A stretch of DNA of 64,000 nucleotides from contig JAQFVV010000551.1 in the NCBI GenBank assembly GCA_028023455.1, positions 124,001-188,000 on the forward strand, given 5' to 3'. A program made the position numbers and the translations under genes. Of this stretch, positions 36,041 to 47,690 are shown one piece after another. Origin of the DNA: Epiperipatus broadwayi. Taxonomy: Eukaryota > Onychophora > Udeonychophora > Euonychophora > Peripatidae. The notes beneath the pieces were generated by a model, which searched no databases, was not told the DNA's origin, and saw nothing but the letters and a program-made list of their open reading frames with translations. Every line of letters begins with the position of its first letter. The first letter of the stretch is position 1.

Positions 36041-37543
36041 TATAGTTTAAAAGTTAGTAAATGGGCAGAATAGTAAAGGAAATAAACAAAAAGGACCGGA
36101 AATGGACATTGAGCACGAATATAATTATTCGAACGTAAATAAATCTGAGAAGTTTAAATCTGCAACCTCTATTTAAAACTAAGATAATAAATTTGAAAAT
36201 AAATGAATAATAATAAATGAAATGTTTGAAAGTAATAATAATAATGGAGGCTTCGTAAAATAAAAGATTTTTTTTTGGTTTGTCACACACATATTAAGAA
36301 AGAAAAATGCTCGTAAATAAACAGTTCAGATAAATAAATAAAAAATCAATCAATAAAATCAAGTTAAATAAATAGGTCAAATTAATGATTTAAAAGTAAA
36401 GTTTGTAGATTTAAATAAATGAGTAAGGTAGCAGAAATACATAGAATAGAAGCAAGTTAAACAAATAAATATAATATATCTGTAGAAAATAAGGTAAAAT
36501 AGTTGTAATAAAATAAAAGTTTTTGAATATACGCAAGTTAATAAAAGGAAATAAATAAATGGTTTAAAGTAATCAAGTCCAATAAAATCTTTGTATAATA
36601 ATGAAGAGCAGTAAAATAAAATAGTTTTCTAAGTACATGCACATTAATATATAAGGTAAACAAATGGTTTAAAAGTAACACTGTAATATAAAAAAATATG
36701 TAAAATAATGTTCGTAATGGTTTAAAAAATAATATCGTAAGACTAATAAATAAAGGTAATGTTCATGCGAATTTAAAAATAATATTGTACGATTTGTGTA
36801 ATATAAGTAAATATGTTAAAATAATATTCAGATAAAGGTTAATATAAATAAATAGTTTAAGATATTGGTCGTATGAATTAAATATAATATGGTAAGGCTA
36901 GTAAAATATAAAGTCATTCTAAGTTATATTAGGAATGTATAAGGGTTTGAAATTAAAGGGAGTGAGGGTAATATAGAAATAAGTTTTAGATAAGGGTAAG
37001 TTAAAGCTGTCAACTGGATAAAATTTAGAACTCGTAACGGACATATCAGGGATCATTCTTTTAAAATGTGCACTGGGGACACCCAGCATAAGCCACAAGT
37101 CACTTCTTCAGGGGAGAATCCCCATATCTTGTACCTCATTTCCAAAGTGTAAGACGGAAAGGACAGTTGATGAATCCTATCATTTTGCAGTTACCTTTTC
37201 TGTGTCAAAGTCCAATCAAGAGAATCGGCATCCGAAGCTTCATTTTTCATAACATAAGTCAGTATAAGTCAGTGAATCTACCTCTGCTTCATTTCCAAAA
37301 GATCTCTGTACCACAAAATTAGTTTGTCCTTGTGGTCAATATCCTGGACTCAAACCATTGTAAGCAATGTTGCCAGCATCGAAAGAAGTAAAGTATAATT
37401 GAAGATTGCCCTTAGCATGTAAAGTAAAAGATATTAAAAAGCAAACTTAGAAAAATAAAATAGTGCTGAATTAAGAATTAAAGTTGTCAGAAATAAAATG
37501 GTCAAAAATGATGCATTTTACTTTCAAATGAAAGGTGGTGTAG
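36041..37543 (+). other. Non-coding interior of the LTR element
   Basis: AT-rich repeats of AAATAAATA type to about 36950, then a more mixed block (37000-37400) with no open frame. It ends in the purine-rich AAATGAAAGGTGGTGTAG directly before the 3' LTR. No pol domain is seen in any frame. Confidence 0.6.
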
Positions 37544-37847
37544 TGTACCAAGATTGTATTGGCACATATATAAAATAATTTTATCTAAAAATTTATTAAA
37601 ATAATAAATCAACAACTCAATAAATAAGTTATAAAAATCTAAAGAGTTTCTTTATTAAACAAAATGCAGTTTGATGTCAAAATGTAAGGTTAAAAATCAA
37701 ATAGTTTTCTATTATTAGTTTTGAAATAAAAATTACAATTAATTAATTAAAGGAGGGGAGGGGGGTTTTCATTAGAAAAAGTCAAACCAAAAGTTTTATA
37801 AAAAGAAGTAAAGAGTTTTTTATTATTATTATTAGTTAAAGTGTAAC

Positions 37848-38411
37848 TAATATTTATTGAGGCTATAACCTCGATAATATGCGTATAAAATGTGATAGTA
37901 GGGACCTCTACAGGTGTTTTAACCACAAGCTTATGCTATGGAAGAAAGCTTGTGGTTAAAACACCTGTAAAGGTCCCTACTATCGCATTTTATACACATA
38001 TTATCGAGGTTATAGCCTCAGTACATATTACTTACGTAATCAATGTGCATTTAATAAATTTATAATTACAACTTTAAATTACTGTAATAGATTTCTAAAT
38101 ATAAAATCTTTCCATTGACTCTTTGTAAATCAAAAAATTTCACAAGTATTAATGTGTAATAAGAAATGTGGACTTAATCAGTGAAATATTGAATAGCTTC
38201 ATGCTTGCAGATCTAACTGCTTCAGCTTCACCTATTTAAATAGAAAGTAGGTTGAAGTAAAGAAGGGTTCCCCTCTTTTCTTCCATAGTGTAAGCTTGTG
38301 GTTAAAACACCTGTAGAGGTCCCTACTATTGCATTTTATACGCATATTATCAAGGTTATAGTCTCAGTAAATATTACTTATGTAATGAATGTGCATTTAA
38401 TAAATTTATAA
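37848..38411. mobile_element. 564-bp insertion with inverted plus tandem terminal repeats, Penelope-like layout
   Basis: A 12-bp duplication TTAAAGTGTAAC (37836-37847 and 38412-38423) brackets it, and the 5' LTR has this sequence once. The insert starts with an inverted partial unit (37848 to about 37940). A full unit in forward orientation follows (GCTTGTGGTTAAAACACCTG near 37950, to AATAAATTTATAATTA near 38070). The insert ends with a second direct copy of the same unit (from about 38283 to 38411), a period of about 341 bp. An inverted fragment in front of tandem terminal units is the arrangement described for Penelope-like elements. It has no coding frame, so it would be a non-autonomous derivative. 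Confidence 0.6.
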
Positions 38412-38460
38412 TTAAAGTGTAACGTAAAGTTTAAAAATATAAATCTCTTTTCATTCAAGT

Positions 38461-40103
38461 TAACTTTTTCAGCTTTGGCAGCATCCTTTGCATGCTTCGG
38501 GTGGTCATTTGATGACATATTATTTTCTTTCTTTGCTGACATAAGTATAATCATGACGTCGAAGAAATATGGCCGTTTTTAGCTGTATATGTTAGCTTTC
38601 AAACGATCTTTATTTCAAAAAAATCGGTTGAAATTTAGATTTTTGGAGAATTTTTTAATCAACCACAGTATTTAATTTTTTTGTTTTTTTTTGGTAATTT
38701 TTGTACTTATCACGAAACGATAAAAGACATAAAATGTTTTACGGCCTGGAAGTGAAATTTTCTCCGGTAATTAAGGCCTACAACAGACTAGCAACGTAAT
38801 TATTCGTAAATAAAAATTTTTAATTTTGTTTAAAATTTTTTGAAAAAATATATTTTTTATTAATTTTAGTTTGTAATTAGTGTGTGCTAATTTGTAGTTA
38901 TATATTTATTTATTTATGCTCATATACAATTCATATCTATCGAAAAATTGGTGTGCGTGTAATTATATATTTATGCTCGTGGTTTGTAATACATTTATTT
39001 ATGCTCACATAGAATTCATATTTATCAAAAAATTAGTGTGATTTAGTTTGTAATTATATATTTACTCATATAGAATTCATATCGTAATTAACTTATTAGT
39101 ATATAATTCATATCGTGATTATCTAAAGTTCTATCTACACTAATCCTCTTATTTTTATAAAAATAATGATTTCAAAAAGTATACTTTTTGAAAATCATTA
39201 ATTATGTTTATATAATATGGTTTACAAGCAATTGGTTATAAAACTAATAATCAAATGTATACAAACTTTGTATACACAAACATATAATCCAATTCTGAAA
39301 CTTGTTTATGTTTATGCTTGATCATGCTTTGCTTTTGCTATATGTTTCATAACATTATTTTCAAATCTATAGACTATATGCAAATAAATTATATCTGTGG
39401 TACAATAAATATAAAAAGATAGCATCACTTCTGTATATAAAGAATATGAACATCACTTGTGCAGTGCATAAAGAATATAAACATCACTGGTGACCACAAA
39501 GAATATAAACATCACTATTGTACACAAAAAAATATAAAATGAAGAGATGAAACTCATTTTATCAGTGATATAGAAAGTAGTCTACAATTTCTAGTTTTAG
39601 ACAGACAAGAAGCCAATTGCTATGATGATTTCTTTTGTATCTTTTATTAGGATGAATCTTTTTCTTTATAGACACCTTTGACATTTAGAACATTTGGGGT
39701 ACAAGATAAAAATAAAGAAGTCATATACGACTTCTTTTGGAGCTTGTGAAGCTGTGGATTATCTCAGGCAAGACATATTATACATGTTTAGAAAGATAAT
39801 TTTGTAAGGAATAGAAAGAAATTATCACTGAAGATGTATTTTGAATTTTAGTTAATGTTAATTTCCAAATTATGAACAAACAATAAAATAATAATTATTT
39901 CGGATGTGAAAATTTCTTTTTTACCTTATTTTTTATATAGTTATCACTATTTATTTTATGCTTATTGTTTTCCTTAATTTTTCTAGTTTCTAGCAATGTA
40001 ATTGTTTTTGCTCTAACATAATTAAAACTGAAGTTATTATGAAAATTGTGTCTCAGGCCAATATTTTAAAAAGTTCAATATGGCGGCTTGAAGCTGAAGT
40101 AGA
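38461..40103. mobile_element. 1.64-kb unclassified insertion in the 3' LTR
   Basis: Its presence is shown by alignment to the uninterrupted 5' LTR (CATTAGAGTTAAAGAAAA). The ends are not exact. The left end reads TTTTTCAGCTTTGGCAGCAT and the complement of the right end reads CTTCAGCTTCAAGCCGCCAT, so short imperfect inverted ends are possible. It contains no transposase frame that I recognise. A small tandem array of AAGAATATAAACATCACT units (about 28-31 bp) lies at 39437-39526. Confidence 0.6.
39437..39526. repeat. Three-unit tandem repeat, 28-31 bp
   Basis: Three successive units share AAAGAATATAAACATCACT with differing 9-12 bp tails. Located inside the 1.64-kb insertion. Confidence 0.75.
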
Positions 40104-41474
40104 GAAAAAAAAGATAATCTTAAAAAAACTAAATAAGGAATTGATCTTAAATTATATATGTGCGAGAGTAAACAAAGAAATGATAAATGTGTGTATATGT
40201 GCATGTTAAAATTATATTGAAAATAAATGAAAGTTAAAAATTTTAAAAGCACTCAGTGGTGGCTACTAATAAAAATATAAAAACAACATGTTTGCATGGC
40301 TACTAATTAAACGATCTTAAAAACACGTAGTTAAAGGATTATCAAAGGAATTTCAACAACAGATATTGCTGGAGGATATTAAAATGACAACACGTCGTAT
40401 GTATAAATAGCCAATTTTTTATCGGTCAATCAGTCGAGTTAATTGCATCAGAGTTGCATTAGAGTTGCATTTGAGATAACAGTTGAGTTCAGTTCAGAGA
40501 GTTAAGAGTATAATCTAGATTGTGCAGTTTATTATGAATCAATCAAGAATGCAGTGTTAAAACCACAGGAAACATGCGGCTGTTCTCCAGCCTGAAGTCC
40601 AGTAAAACAGCAAGACCCACCCATAAAATAATGTCTGCATAACAGCTTGAAGAATCTCTGTCAATATCTAATTGTCTCCAGGAATAATACCGATGAATAA
40701 GAATGAAACCTCCTCAAGAAACTTCAAATCTAACCGGTTAGAGATATCTCATTAGAAGCAGGAAACAGCAAGATGCATCCATGTTCTAAAATCCTAGGTT
40801 AAAAAAACATTTTCTTATTCTCATTTATATAATAGCCATCACATTCGTAAAATTTCGTCAAGCCTCCAGAGTCGAATTATAAGAACTCTATAGCACATAA
40901 AAATGAACTATTAATTTGTGTGTTCTAAATATACATGTTTTATATTATTTAATGCTTTATTATATATGTCAGTGTATGAGTTAATATGTGCATGATCATT
41001 AGATAAATACTAGTGTTCTTTTATTAAAATTTACAAGAATATTTAAAATTAGTGTATTAAGTGTTAATGAAATAAATTGTATTTAAAATTAAAACTTTAT
41101 TTGTCGGTCAATTCTTTTCATCAATTCTTTTACCAATCTTTTCATCAATTCTTTTCACCACTAATTTTGTATAATCTGTTAGTGATTACAAGTAGCTGAG
41201 CTAGTCTTAGGTGTAACTTGGGTGTTGAGTTAGTGGCCATTGTTCAAAGTGCGTTATTTATCTTCTGGATGAATAGCTGGTGCCTGTGTTATACAAAACA
41301 AAAAAGTGCTTTGAACTTGGTGTTGAATTCATCAGTCGAGAAGAAGTTATGTCCTGGAAATGTAATGCTAGTTTTATATTTTATAGCTATCATTTGGACA
41401 TACATACTCTCCGAGTATGTTTTTCTCTGCCTAAGAGACCGGTGTTTCGAACCCTCATATTCAAACCTGGCACA

Positions 41475-43343
41475 ATATATATATATGGGAATATATAAAT
41501 ATTTATATCTATAGCAATAAATAAATAAATAAGTTATTCAGAAAAAAGAAATATTTAGTTTAGGCACCCTTCTTTGGCAGAGAACTTTTATTTATTCTAG
41601 TCAAGCTTAAGAAAGCTCCATAAGCTTGATCACAGTAAAAAATAAAAAATAAAACAAAAGCAAAAAAGAAAACCAAAAATGGAATTGTACTTGATAAATA
41701 TGGAACATTAAAGAATAAATTATCTTGAATTGTATTTATCTGAAGATTTGTGATGATGGCATTTTAGTTGTATTTATATATTGGACTATGTTTAGAATGG
41801 TAATATTTCTTCTCTTCTTTAGGTGTTGCAGTCTGGGAATCAAACCTGGGTCTTTAGATTCTCGAATATTGAATATTAAGATAACATTCAAACAAACTGA
41901 ACCATTCTGCTATGAATGCTTAATTACTTCCTACTAGCAACCTAGTATTTAAAGTAGTAATCTAATATATCTGGCAAATCAATATCATGTATATTATAAG
42001 TTATTGATTTAACACATATATTAGTTAATAGGTTAAAATATTTTGGAAAAGAGAAATGATTATTTTTGAATGATATAAATATTTTAAACAGCTAGTTTTA
42101 ATTAAATCATACCTTATTAAAAATATAATAAATCATATATTATTAAAATGTGATAGCTGCAAACTTTTACTTAATACTGTAAAAAAAAAATTTCTCAAGA
42201 ATCCTGTTTAAAATCACATTGCAGAAATACTTTTCTTGGCCTGCAGATAAATTAAATATGTTTTTTCTAGACAAAGCATTAAATAATTTCTAAGTCAATT
42301 TTAAACATAAATTCTCTGTGGTTGACTTCAATATGAAATTATTTACTTATAACTTGGTAGATTTTCTTAAATCTTTTTTACTTTGTTTCAACTAGTAGAG
42401 ATAGTTTGTAATATCTTTATTAGTTGCATATAATGATATACAAGCGAGCTTGAGAACTTTGGAGACATGTAAGCAATCGATTCAATGGTAGATTCTTTTT
42501 GTATCCACTTGTACTGTAACATCTTCAGCCAACGGAGTTTTTGTTCTCTGCCATTCTGGTTTTGTACTATCTTCCACTACAACTTTTACAGCTATATTTG
42601 TACAATTCATGTATTCTTTTACTAAGTAAAAATCTTTCATAGCTTAAATTGTTTTTACCTGATAAGTACTTCTTTATGTGTTTTTAATTTCTTACAATGA
42701 TTTATTCCTATTTATCACACACTCTTTAATCTCTTAATTAGTTTGACTTAATCGAGAAAACTTGTGTTTTTTTTATTTTACATATATAATTCTAATTATA
42801 ATAGAAAATGCAAATTTTAAATAATCTATAGAAGAGAAAATAAAATGAAATTTTTTTTTTAATATGTAATTGATCTGTTAGCTATTCAACTAAAATTCAG
42901 AAATATAGATTTAAGTAATTCAATAAAATATTTTTAAAAAATTAATGATGGTGCGTGTGCGCGCGGGCAACGGGATGAGAATGAAATATCTGAATATTAT
43001 ATACATAATATTATCGTTAAAAACCATTCTAAAAATGTACGATCATTCTAATTCTAAAGTAAATATTAAAAAAAACACTAAGAATCAAATGTTAAAGATG
43101 AGTTTTGGGATGAATATACAAACCAGTATTAAACCTATATAATTTTTCTATGTATACAAGCTGTTCTTTTCAATATATATATGTAGGCGAATATTATAAT
43201 TCATTTTAGCAGCATTATATATCTTTGTTGTCAATTTTTTTACACTAGTACTAGAAGCTAAAAAAGCAAATATTGTTCAGGTCATCACGAAATCATAGGT
43301 ATTAGTCCAAATCAGTTAGAAAACGTGCATAACAAAAGAAAAT
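41475..43343. other. Intron sequence with one SINE trace
   Basis: AT-rich intron between the LTR element and the SINE before exon e. A minus-strand SINE family 1 fragment lies at 41745-41905. Weak tRNA-like DNA near 42470-42540 was not assignable. The frame at 42945-43142 has no motif. Confidence 0.5.
41745..41905 (-). mobile_element. SINE family 1 fragment, reverse orientation
   Basis: The plus-strand blocks GATTTGTGATGATGGCATTT, TATATTGGACTAT and CTTCTTTAGGTGTTGCAGTC, then TGGGAATCAAACCTGGGTC, are reverse complements of the SINE tail and of its B-box region. The middle of the tail is deleted. Confidence 0.6.
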
Positions 43344-43440
43344 TGGTGGTCGAGAGGTCAGCGACGGCTGCTTTACAAGCATTTGTCCCGGGTTAGCAGG
43401 TTCGCTTCCCGGCTGATGCTATGACACATGAGAAAAAAAA
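43344..43440 (+). mobile_element. tRNA-derived SINE, family 2, with 13-bp target duplication
   Basis: It reads GGTCGAGAGGTCAGCG (A box) and TTAGCAGGTTCGCTTCCCGG (B box), then GCTATGACACATGAG and an A tail. Flanks AACAAAAGAAAAT (43331-43343) and AACAATAGAAAAT (43440-43452) differ at one base and are a target duplication. It is the same family as the minus-strand copy at 15467-15576. It lies 270 bp upstream of HGSNAT exon e. Confidence 0.8.
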
Positions 43441-43712
43441 ACAATAGAAAATATAAGTATTTTTTAAAATAAAAGTAAATATTTTTTTTTTTTAAATTAA
43501 TAAAAAGTGAACTAGTCAACACAATGAAAATGTATGATTCAGAGATTTCTCGAAAAGCATAGTAACATGAATTTATTTCAATTACACAGTTGTTTGTTTA
43601 TTTTTTTCTTGATAATTTCAAAAAGTTTTGTCTATTACAGGAATTAAAACTTCTTTTTATTTATTCACTTATTTTAATTTTATGTTCTTTTTTTTTAATA
43701 CTTCTTGTATAG

Positions 43713-43855
43713 GTTTACGTTTATAATGGGAATTTCTATCGTATTATCGCAACAATCTCTCCTTAGAAAGAACATTCCTCGTTCTACCATTTTTTTTAAA
43801 ATATTAAAGCGATCTGTAATTTTATTTGGACTAGGAATTATACTCAGCAATAGTG
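43713..43855 (+). CDS. HGSNAT: HGSNAT exon e: second and third membrane segments
   Basis: This 143-nt exon follows the acceptor TACTTCTTGTATAG and ends at AGTG|GTAAGC, phase 2 to phase 1. It encodes WFTFIMGISIVLSQQSLLRK, then NIPRSTIFFKILKRSVILFG and LGIILSNSG. Human HGSNAT has FVFIMGTSIFLSMTSILQRG, then [23 protein letters not shown] at the same place. The membrane segments and the basic loop between them are both kept. Overlapping frames on the minus strand and the longer plus-strand frame reading into the intron are shadows. Confidence 0.95.
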
Positions 43856-44099
43856 GTAAGCATTTGTATAGTAATAAATCCAATATGGATTCATATATCG
43901 AAAGTAGCATTTAAATAAATTTGTTGTAATTAAACTTAGTATCATTGTGCATAGCGGTAAAGTAATCGATTCAAGAGCTAAAAGTTTCTCAGTTGATCAC
44001 CAGATTGTAAAGTAAAAAAGAATTCATTTTGGACAATTGAATGAAATTGTCTGCTGTGTGGAGCTCAAACTTTAACTGAACAAACACTAGAATAAAATG

Positions 44100-44560
44100 T
44101 TTTCCTGAAAGTTTGAACTATTTCCATAATCTAATATAAGTATTGAATATCTTTAGAAAATTTTAACTTTATTTCAATATTCCCAATACATTCAACTGTT
44201 AATAAAAGTGCACAGGTTAGTATATGCACGTTTTGAGAGGTACTATTCTCCCTTCTTCTTTAGGTGTTGCTGGTCTGACCAGTGACAATACTAGCATGGG
44301 AACAGAATCTGGACCCTTAGAATAGCTTAGTTGGTTAGAGTGCTACTTTAAAACTCAATATTCAAGAATCTAAGGGTGCAAGTTTGATTCCTATGCTAGT
44401 ACTGTCACTGGTCAAGCCAGCAACACCTGAAGAAGGCAGGAGAATAATACCTCTCAAAACACTGTGCATATACTAACCTGTGTCGTAAAGTTAATTTTTT
44501 CTAAAAATATTCAATACTTATATCAGATGATGGAAATAGTCTAATATATAAATACAACTA
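44100..44560. mobile_element. Foldback SINE family 1 (two heads, inverted)
   Basis: The plus-strand half from about 44325 carries a good tRNA-like head (ATAGCTTAGTTGGTTAGAGT and GGTGCAAGTTTGATTCC). Then come GCAACACCTGAAGAAGGCAG, GAATAATACCTCTCAAAAC and the tail ending GATGGAAATAGTCTAATATA. The half before it (44130-44320) is the reverse complement of the same body, with CTTTAGGTGTTGCTGGTCTG and ACCAGTGACAATACTAGCAT. The two halves form a long hairpin about the head. The minus-oriented half lacks a full head of its own. It could be a head-to-head double insertion or a self-primed inverted copy. Confidence 0.75.
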
Positions 44561-46926
44561 GAATAAAGTTTTTCAGAATACGTCTATCCTGCAAATGTTT
44601 AAAATTTGGAGCATTTAAGATTGTCTACTTTAATAAAAAAAAGTAAATTAATAAAATGCTATGGAAATATTGAATTGAAGAATATAAAAATTTAAGTGAT
44701 TTTGGAGAAAAAGTGTATTAGTGAATATTTTTTTAAATAACACCTTTGTGCATCTTTCAATTCTCATTTGAAGAGAAGACAATTATTAGAAAACTTGGAG
44801 AAAAAAAAAGTTCAGAAGAACTAGATACATAATATTAAATAATAAAACATTCCAGACAAATTAATTATTACTTTAAATAACTTAAAATTTCATAAAGATT
44901 GTAAAGAGTTCAGAAGCATCAATTATTTTGAGTCATTCTGTTGCTACTCCATCAAGAAATGTCATTTGAAATTATTTAATAATCAGATGCACCCCGCCAA
45001 ACCTGTGGTTTTTTTAATTGGTTGTTTAACAGATTTTTTTAAAATTTTCATGTACATTAAACAAAAGATTTTAAATGTGAGAATTGTAGACCAGTCGTTA
45101 TGACAGAATACAAAAGCTCCTGGCTTTCAGCCATCGTTTTTGTAAATTGCATTAACAATTTTTTTTTTAGATTTAATGTAAATATAGGGGATTTGAGCAC
45201 ACACTTTCAAGTTCCCTTCAACTATCCACTTTATCTCATACAACCAATACATATGACCACACATATGTGAAAAAAATAAATGATCTCTAATAAATGTATT
45301 TCATGCTGAACCAACACTCATCATTTGGTCTAGATCATCATCTCATGGAGATCATTTATTTTTTTCACATGTATGTGATCATGTGCATTGATTGTATGAG
45401 ATAAAATGGATTTTGAAGAGAGCTTGAAAGTCTGTGTTTAAATCCCTATAAATACATCTAAACTCCAAGTATAGGAATTTATACTTGTATTCAAATATTA
45501 CAGATTTAATGTAAATTAAACAAAACATTTTAATATTATATAAATAAATTTCCAAATTAAAATGTACATTTTTAATATACCTGTTATATTTGACAATGTT
45601 AAGATACAATATATATTTTCTGGAGTGCTCTCTGAATAAAAAATTTAATTTTTTCCCCCGAATAATCGTAATGTTTTTTACTGCTTTATTAATAGTTACC
45701 ATTTATTAATGTTGGAGGAATATAAAAACACTTATTTTTGTAATATTCTTTTATTTAATATAATATTTATAACTTTTTTAATTGTTTGCTTTAACAATTT
45801 TTTTAAGATTTAATGTAAATGTTTTTTATTAAACATTGCTAAGTATGTCAATCATCCGAACTATATTAGGGGATTGACTGACCATGAAAGCATGGAGTGA
45901 CTTAATGCTGAATTACAAATTGGCATTTGTGGCTATTTCTGAAGCTGGCTGAGAACCTTTATGATGAAATATATACTATATTTCTGTAGTTAAAAACACT
46001 GGTACTGATTTTTTTCACATTTTTTATTTAATGGCTGAATTACTTCCTTCACCTAAATATAATGGTTGTGAGATTGACACATGACATCTGACAAACATTC
46101 ATATATTCATCAATCAGACAACAGAGAAAATACTGATTTTACATATAAGATTATCATTTTGTGAATCAGAAATAAGAATGTTAATATTTTCGGAAGAGTC
46201 TATATTCTATTAAAATGATAGTAATGGAAATTTCCATTATAGCTTTACTATTTACATCTTTAATGTCTAAGAAAATCTAATCATATAATTATATATATAT
46301 ATATATATTACATAATAACAGTCCAAGTTTATTATCCTATAAATCTTTAATCTGTTGTCCAGATAATTTCTATACTAAAGAATAGATTCCACCTTTCATT
46401 TGGGTCTAAAATCTTAATATAGATAAAGAGAGCTGGCACATGTTATAAACAATTAAGATTTTTATATTTCTCAAAGTTTAAATAAACTCCTTTAAAGATT
46501 CAAGATTTAGATAAGCTTGGGCTGCTATCACGATTTACATTTAACTATTTAGCTTTGTAATAAATCAGATGTACTATCTAAATAATAATAAATATTTGGG
46601 GTTTGTTTTAAAATGATTATTTATTAATCTATTTTCAAAACAGGCTTATATTTTCCTGCTTAATGGCGTTGTTTAAACTTCTATGAATATAAAAATCTCA
46701 AACTGTGAAGCATTACTTATTTGATTTGGGGTAAAAGTCATATATGTCTGATTAAAATTATTAGTATTTAATATGTAGTTAAATGGGTAAGTAGTAGATA
46801 AATAAGTTGGGGGATAGTTGTCATGGAGTATTTTTTCATCAAAGTGATAGTTCCATCCAAATGAACTAAGGCTTTTTTATTTTTTTCAGCTAGGATTAAT
46901 TTGATTCAAAAACTCTGTCAGGATAA
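44561..46926. other. Intron sequence, one inverted repeat
   Basis: AT-rich intron. Apart from the palindrome at 45181-45453 and a TA microsatellite near 46285-46308, nothing is supported. The minus-strand frame 45379-45702 has no motif. Confidence 0.5.
45181..45453. mobile_element. Inverted-repeat element of about 270 bp
   Basis: The left arm ATTTGAGCACACACTTTCAAG, followed by CACTTTATCTCATACAACCA and AAAAATAAATGATCTC, is mirrored by GAGATCATTTATTTTTTTCA, TGATTGTATGAGATAAAATG and CTTGAAAGTCTGTGTTTAAAT. A spacer of about 70 bp lies near 45278-45347. Non-coding. Confidence 0.75.
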
Positions 46927-47156
46927 TGAAAATTATTCTTCATGTATAAAGTGTGATAAGCAGAGTAGCTAAAATTTAAAAAAACATTAATCACAATAAT
47001 CTATTTGCCAAGCGCTTTCAGTACCCGTGCACCAGAATCATGGTAACATATTGAAACTGAAAGTGCTTGGCAAATAGTTTTTTGTGATTAATGTTTTTTG
47101 AATTTTAGCTACTCTGTTTATCACCCTTTATACTTGAAGAATAATTTTCAATTAAT
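46927..47156. mobile_element. Near-perfect hairpin repeat of about 230 bp
   Basis: The left arm includes ATTCTTCATGTATAAAGTGT, GATAAGCAGAGTAGCTAAAA and TTTGCCAAGCGCTTTCAGTA. The right arm includes CTGAAAGTGCTTGGCAAATA, TTTTAGCTACTCTGTTTATC and CTTTATACTTGAAGAATAAT. The loop is about 30 bp around 47038. Non-coding; class unknown. Confidence 0.8.
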
Positions 47157-47354
47157 TTGATTCATAACTTTTAGCTCTTAAATCCATTATTTTTTATTTC
47201 TGTACAATTCTTGCAAAGCATTTCAGTTAAATACCATTCAGTTTACCACAATATATAAGAATAGGGCATGATCAATGAAAATTATAGTTTGGAAATAGAA
47301 ATATGTTCAATAATAATTGCAATCTTCTATAAAATATTTTTCAAACTTAAAAGA

Positions 47355-47690
47355 GAGGCAAAACTCTCCATACAATAGTGCCACCCAGTGCAAACCAGAG
47401 CAATTAATGTATGAATGAAGGTTTTTGCATAAAATCCCTATCTAGTGATTACTCATCCAACATCCTCAGATCTTTTTGCATCCATTGATTACTCTGGCTT
47501 GCACTAGGTGGCATAAAATCCCTATCTAGTGATTACTCATCCAACATCCTCAGATCTTTTTGCATCCATTGATTACTCTGGCTTGCACTAGGTGGCACTA
47601 CTGTATGGACATCTTTGCTTCTGTTTTAACAGCTTGTTTAAGCGTAGAAAATGGTGATCATGTAATGTTTAGTGGTTTAATTTTTCAAAC
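47355..47690. repeat. Rearranged dispersed repeat with an inverted part
   Basis: AGGCAAAACTCTCCATACAA and GTGCCACCCAGTGCAAACCA (47355-47400) are the reverse complement of the sequence around 47570-47610 (TTGCACTAGGTGGCACTACT, GTATGGA). Between them lies the 84-bp tandem pair. The right part matches the fragment at 8367-8450. Confidence 0.65.
47428..47595. repeat. 84-bp tandem duplication, two identical units
   Basis: CATAAAATCCCTATCTAGTG begins at 47428 and again at 47512, and the units appear identical over 84 bp (through CTTGCACTAGGTGG). Identity suggests a recent duplication. Confidence 0.9.

Larger units (their letters stand above)
33331..41474 (+). mobile_element. Complete 8.1-kb sense LTR retroelement without pol
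   Basis: Two LTRs begin TGTACCAAGATTGTATTGGC (33331 and 37544) and end (G/C)GGGTACA or TGGCACA (35041 and 41474). The internal region is 2.5 kb. It has a TGG-type primer site two bases after the 5' LTR, a gag-like frame, then non-coding AT-rich DNA, and the purine-rich GAAAGGTGG just before the 3' LTR. No protease, reverse transcriptase, RNase H or integrase motif is visible. It therefore behaves as a large non-autonomous retroelement (LARD-like) mobilised by a relative. The LTR ends (TGTACC) and flanks resemble the antisense element at 23346-27440, suggesting related families. It lies sense in the HGSNAT intron. Confidence 0.85.
37544..41474 (+). repeat. 3' LTR interrupted by two insertions
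   Basis: Aligned with the 1711-bp 5' LTR, this copy spans 3931 bp. About 2220 bp is extra, made up of two inserts at 37848-38411 and about 38461-40103. The LTR resumes each time with sequence matching the 5' copy (GTAAAGTTTAAAAATATAAATC after the first, AATCTTAAAAAAACTAA after the second). Confidence 0.85.

Noticed and set aside
42945-43142. 65-codon frame at 42945 as an exon
   Set aside because: There is no flanking acceptor or donor with the right phase, and exons d and e join perfectly without it.
43344-43410. A functional tRNA gene
   Set aside because: It has tRNA-like boxes but no matching acceptor stem, an A tail and a target duplication, so it is a SINE.
44325-44400. A functional tRNA gene
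   Set aside because: The A and B boxes are present, but the acceptor and anticodon stems do not pair well and the block continues into a repeated SINE body.
46927-47156. A third hammerhead-like motif (CTGAAAG...GAAAC) in the hairpin repeat
   Set aside because: The core spacing does not fit CUGANGA, stem II and GAAA on either strand; the resemblance is partial.
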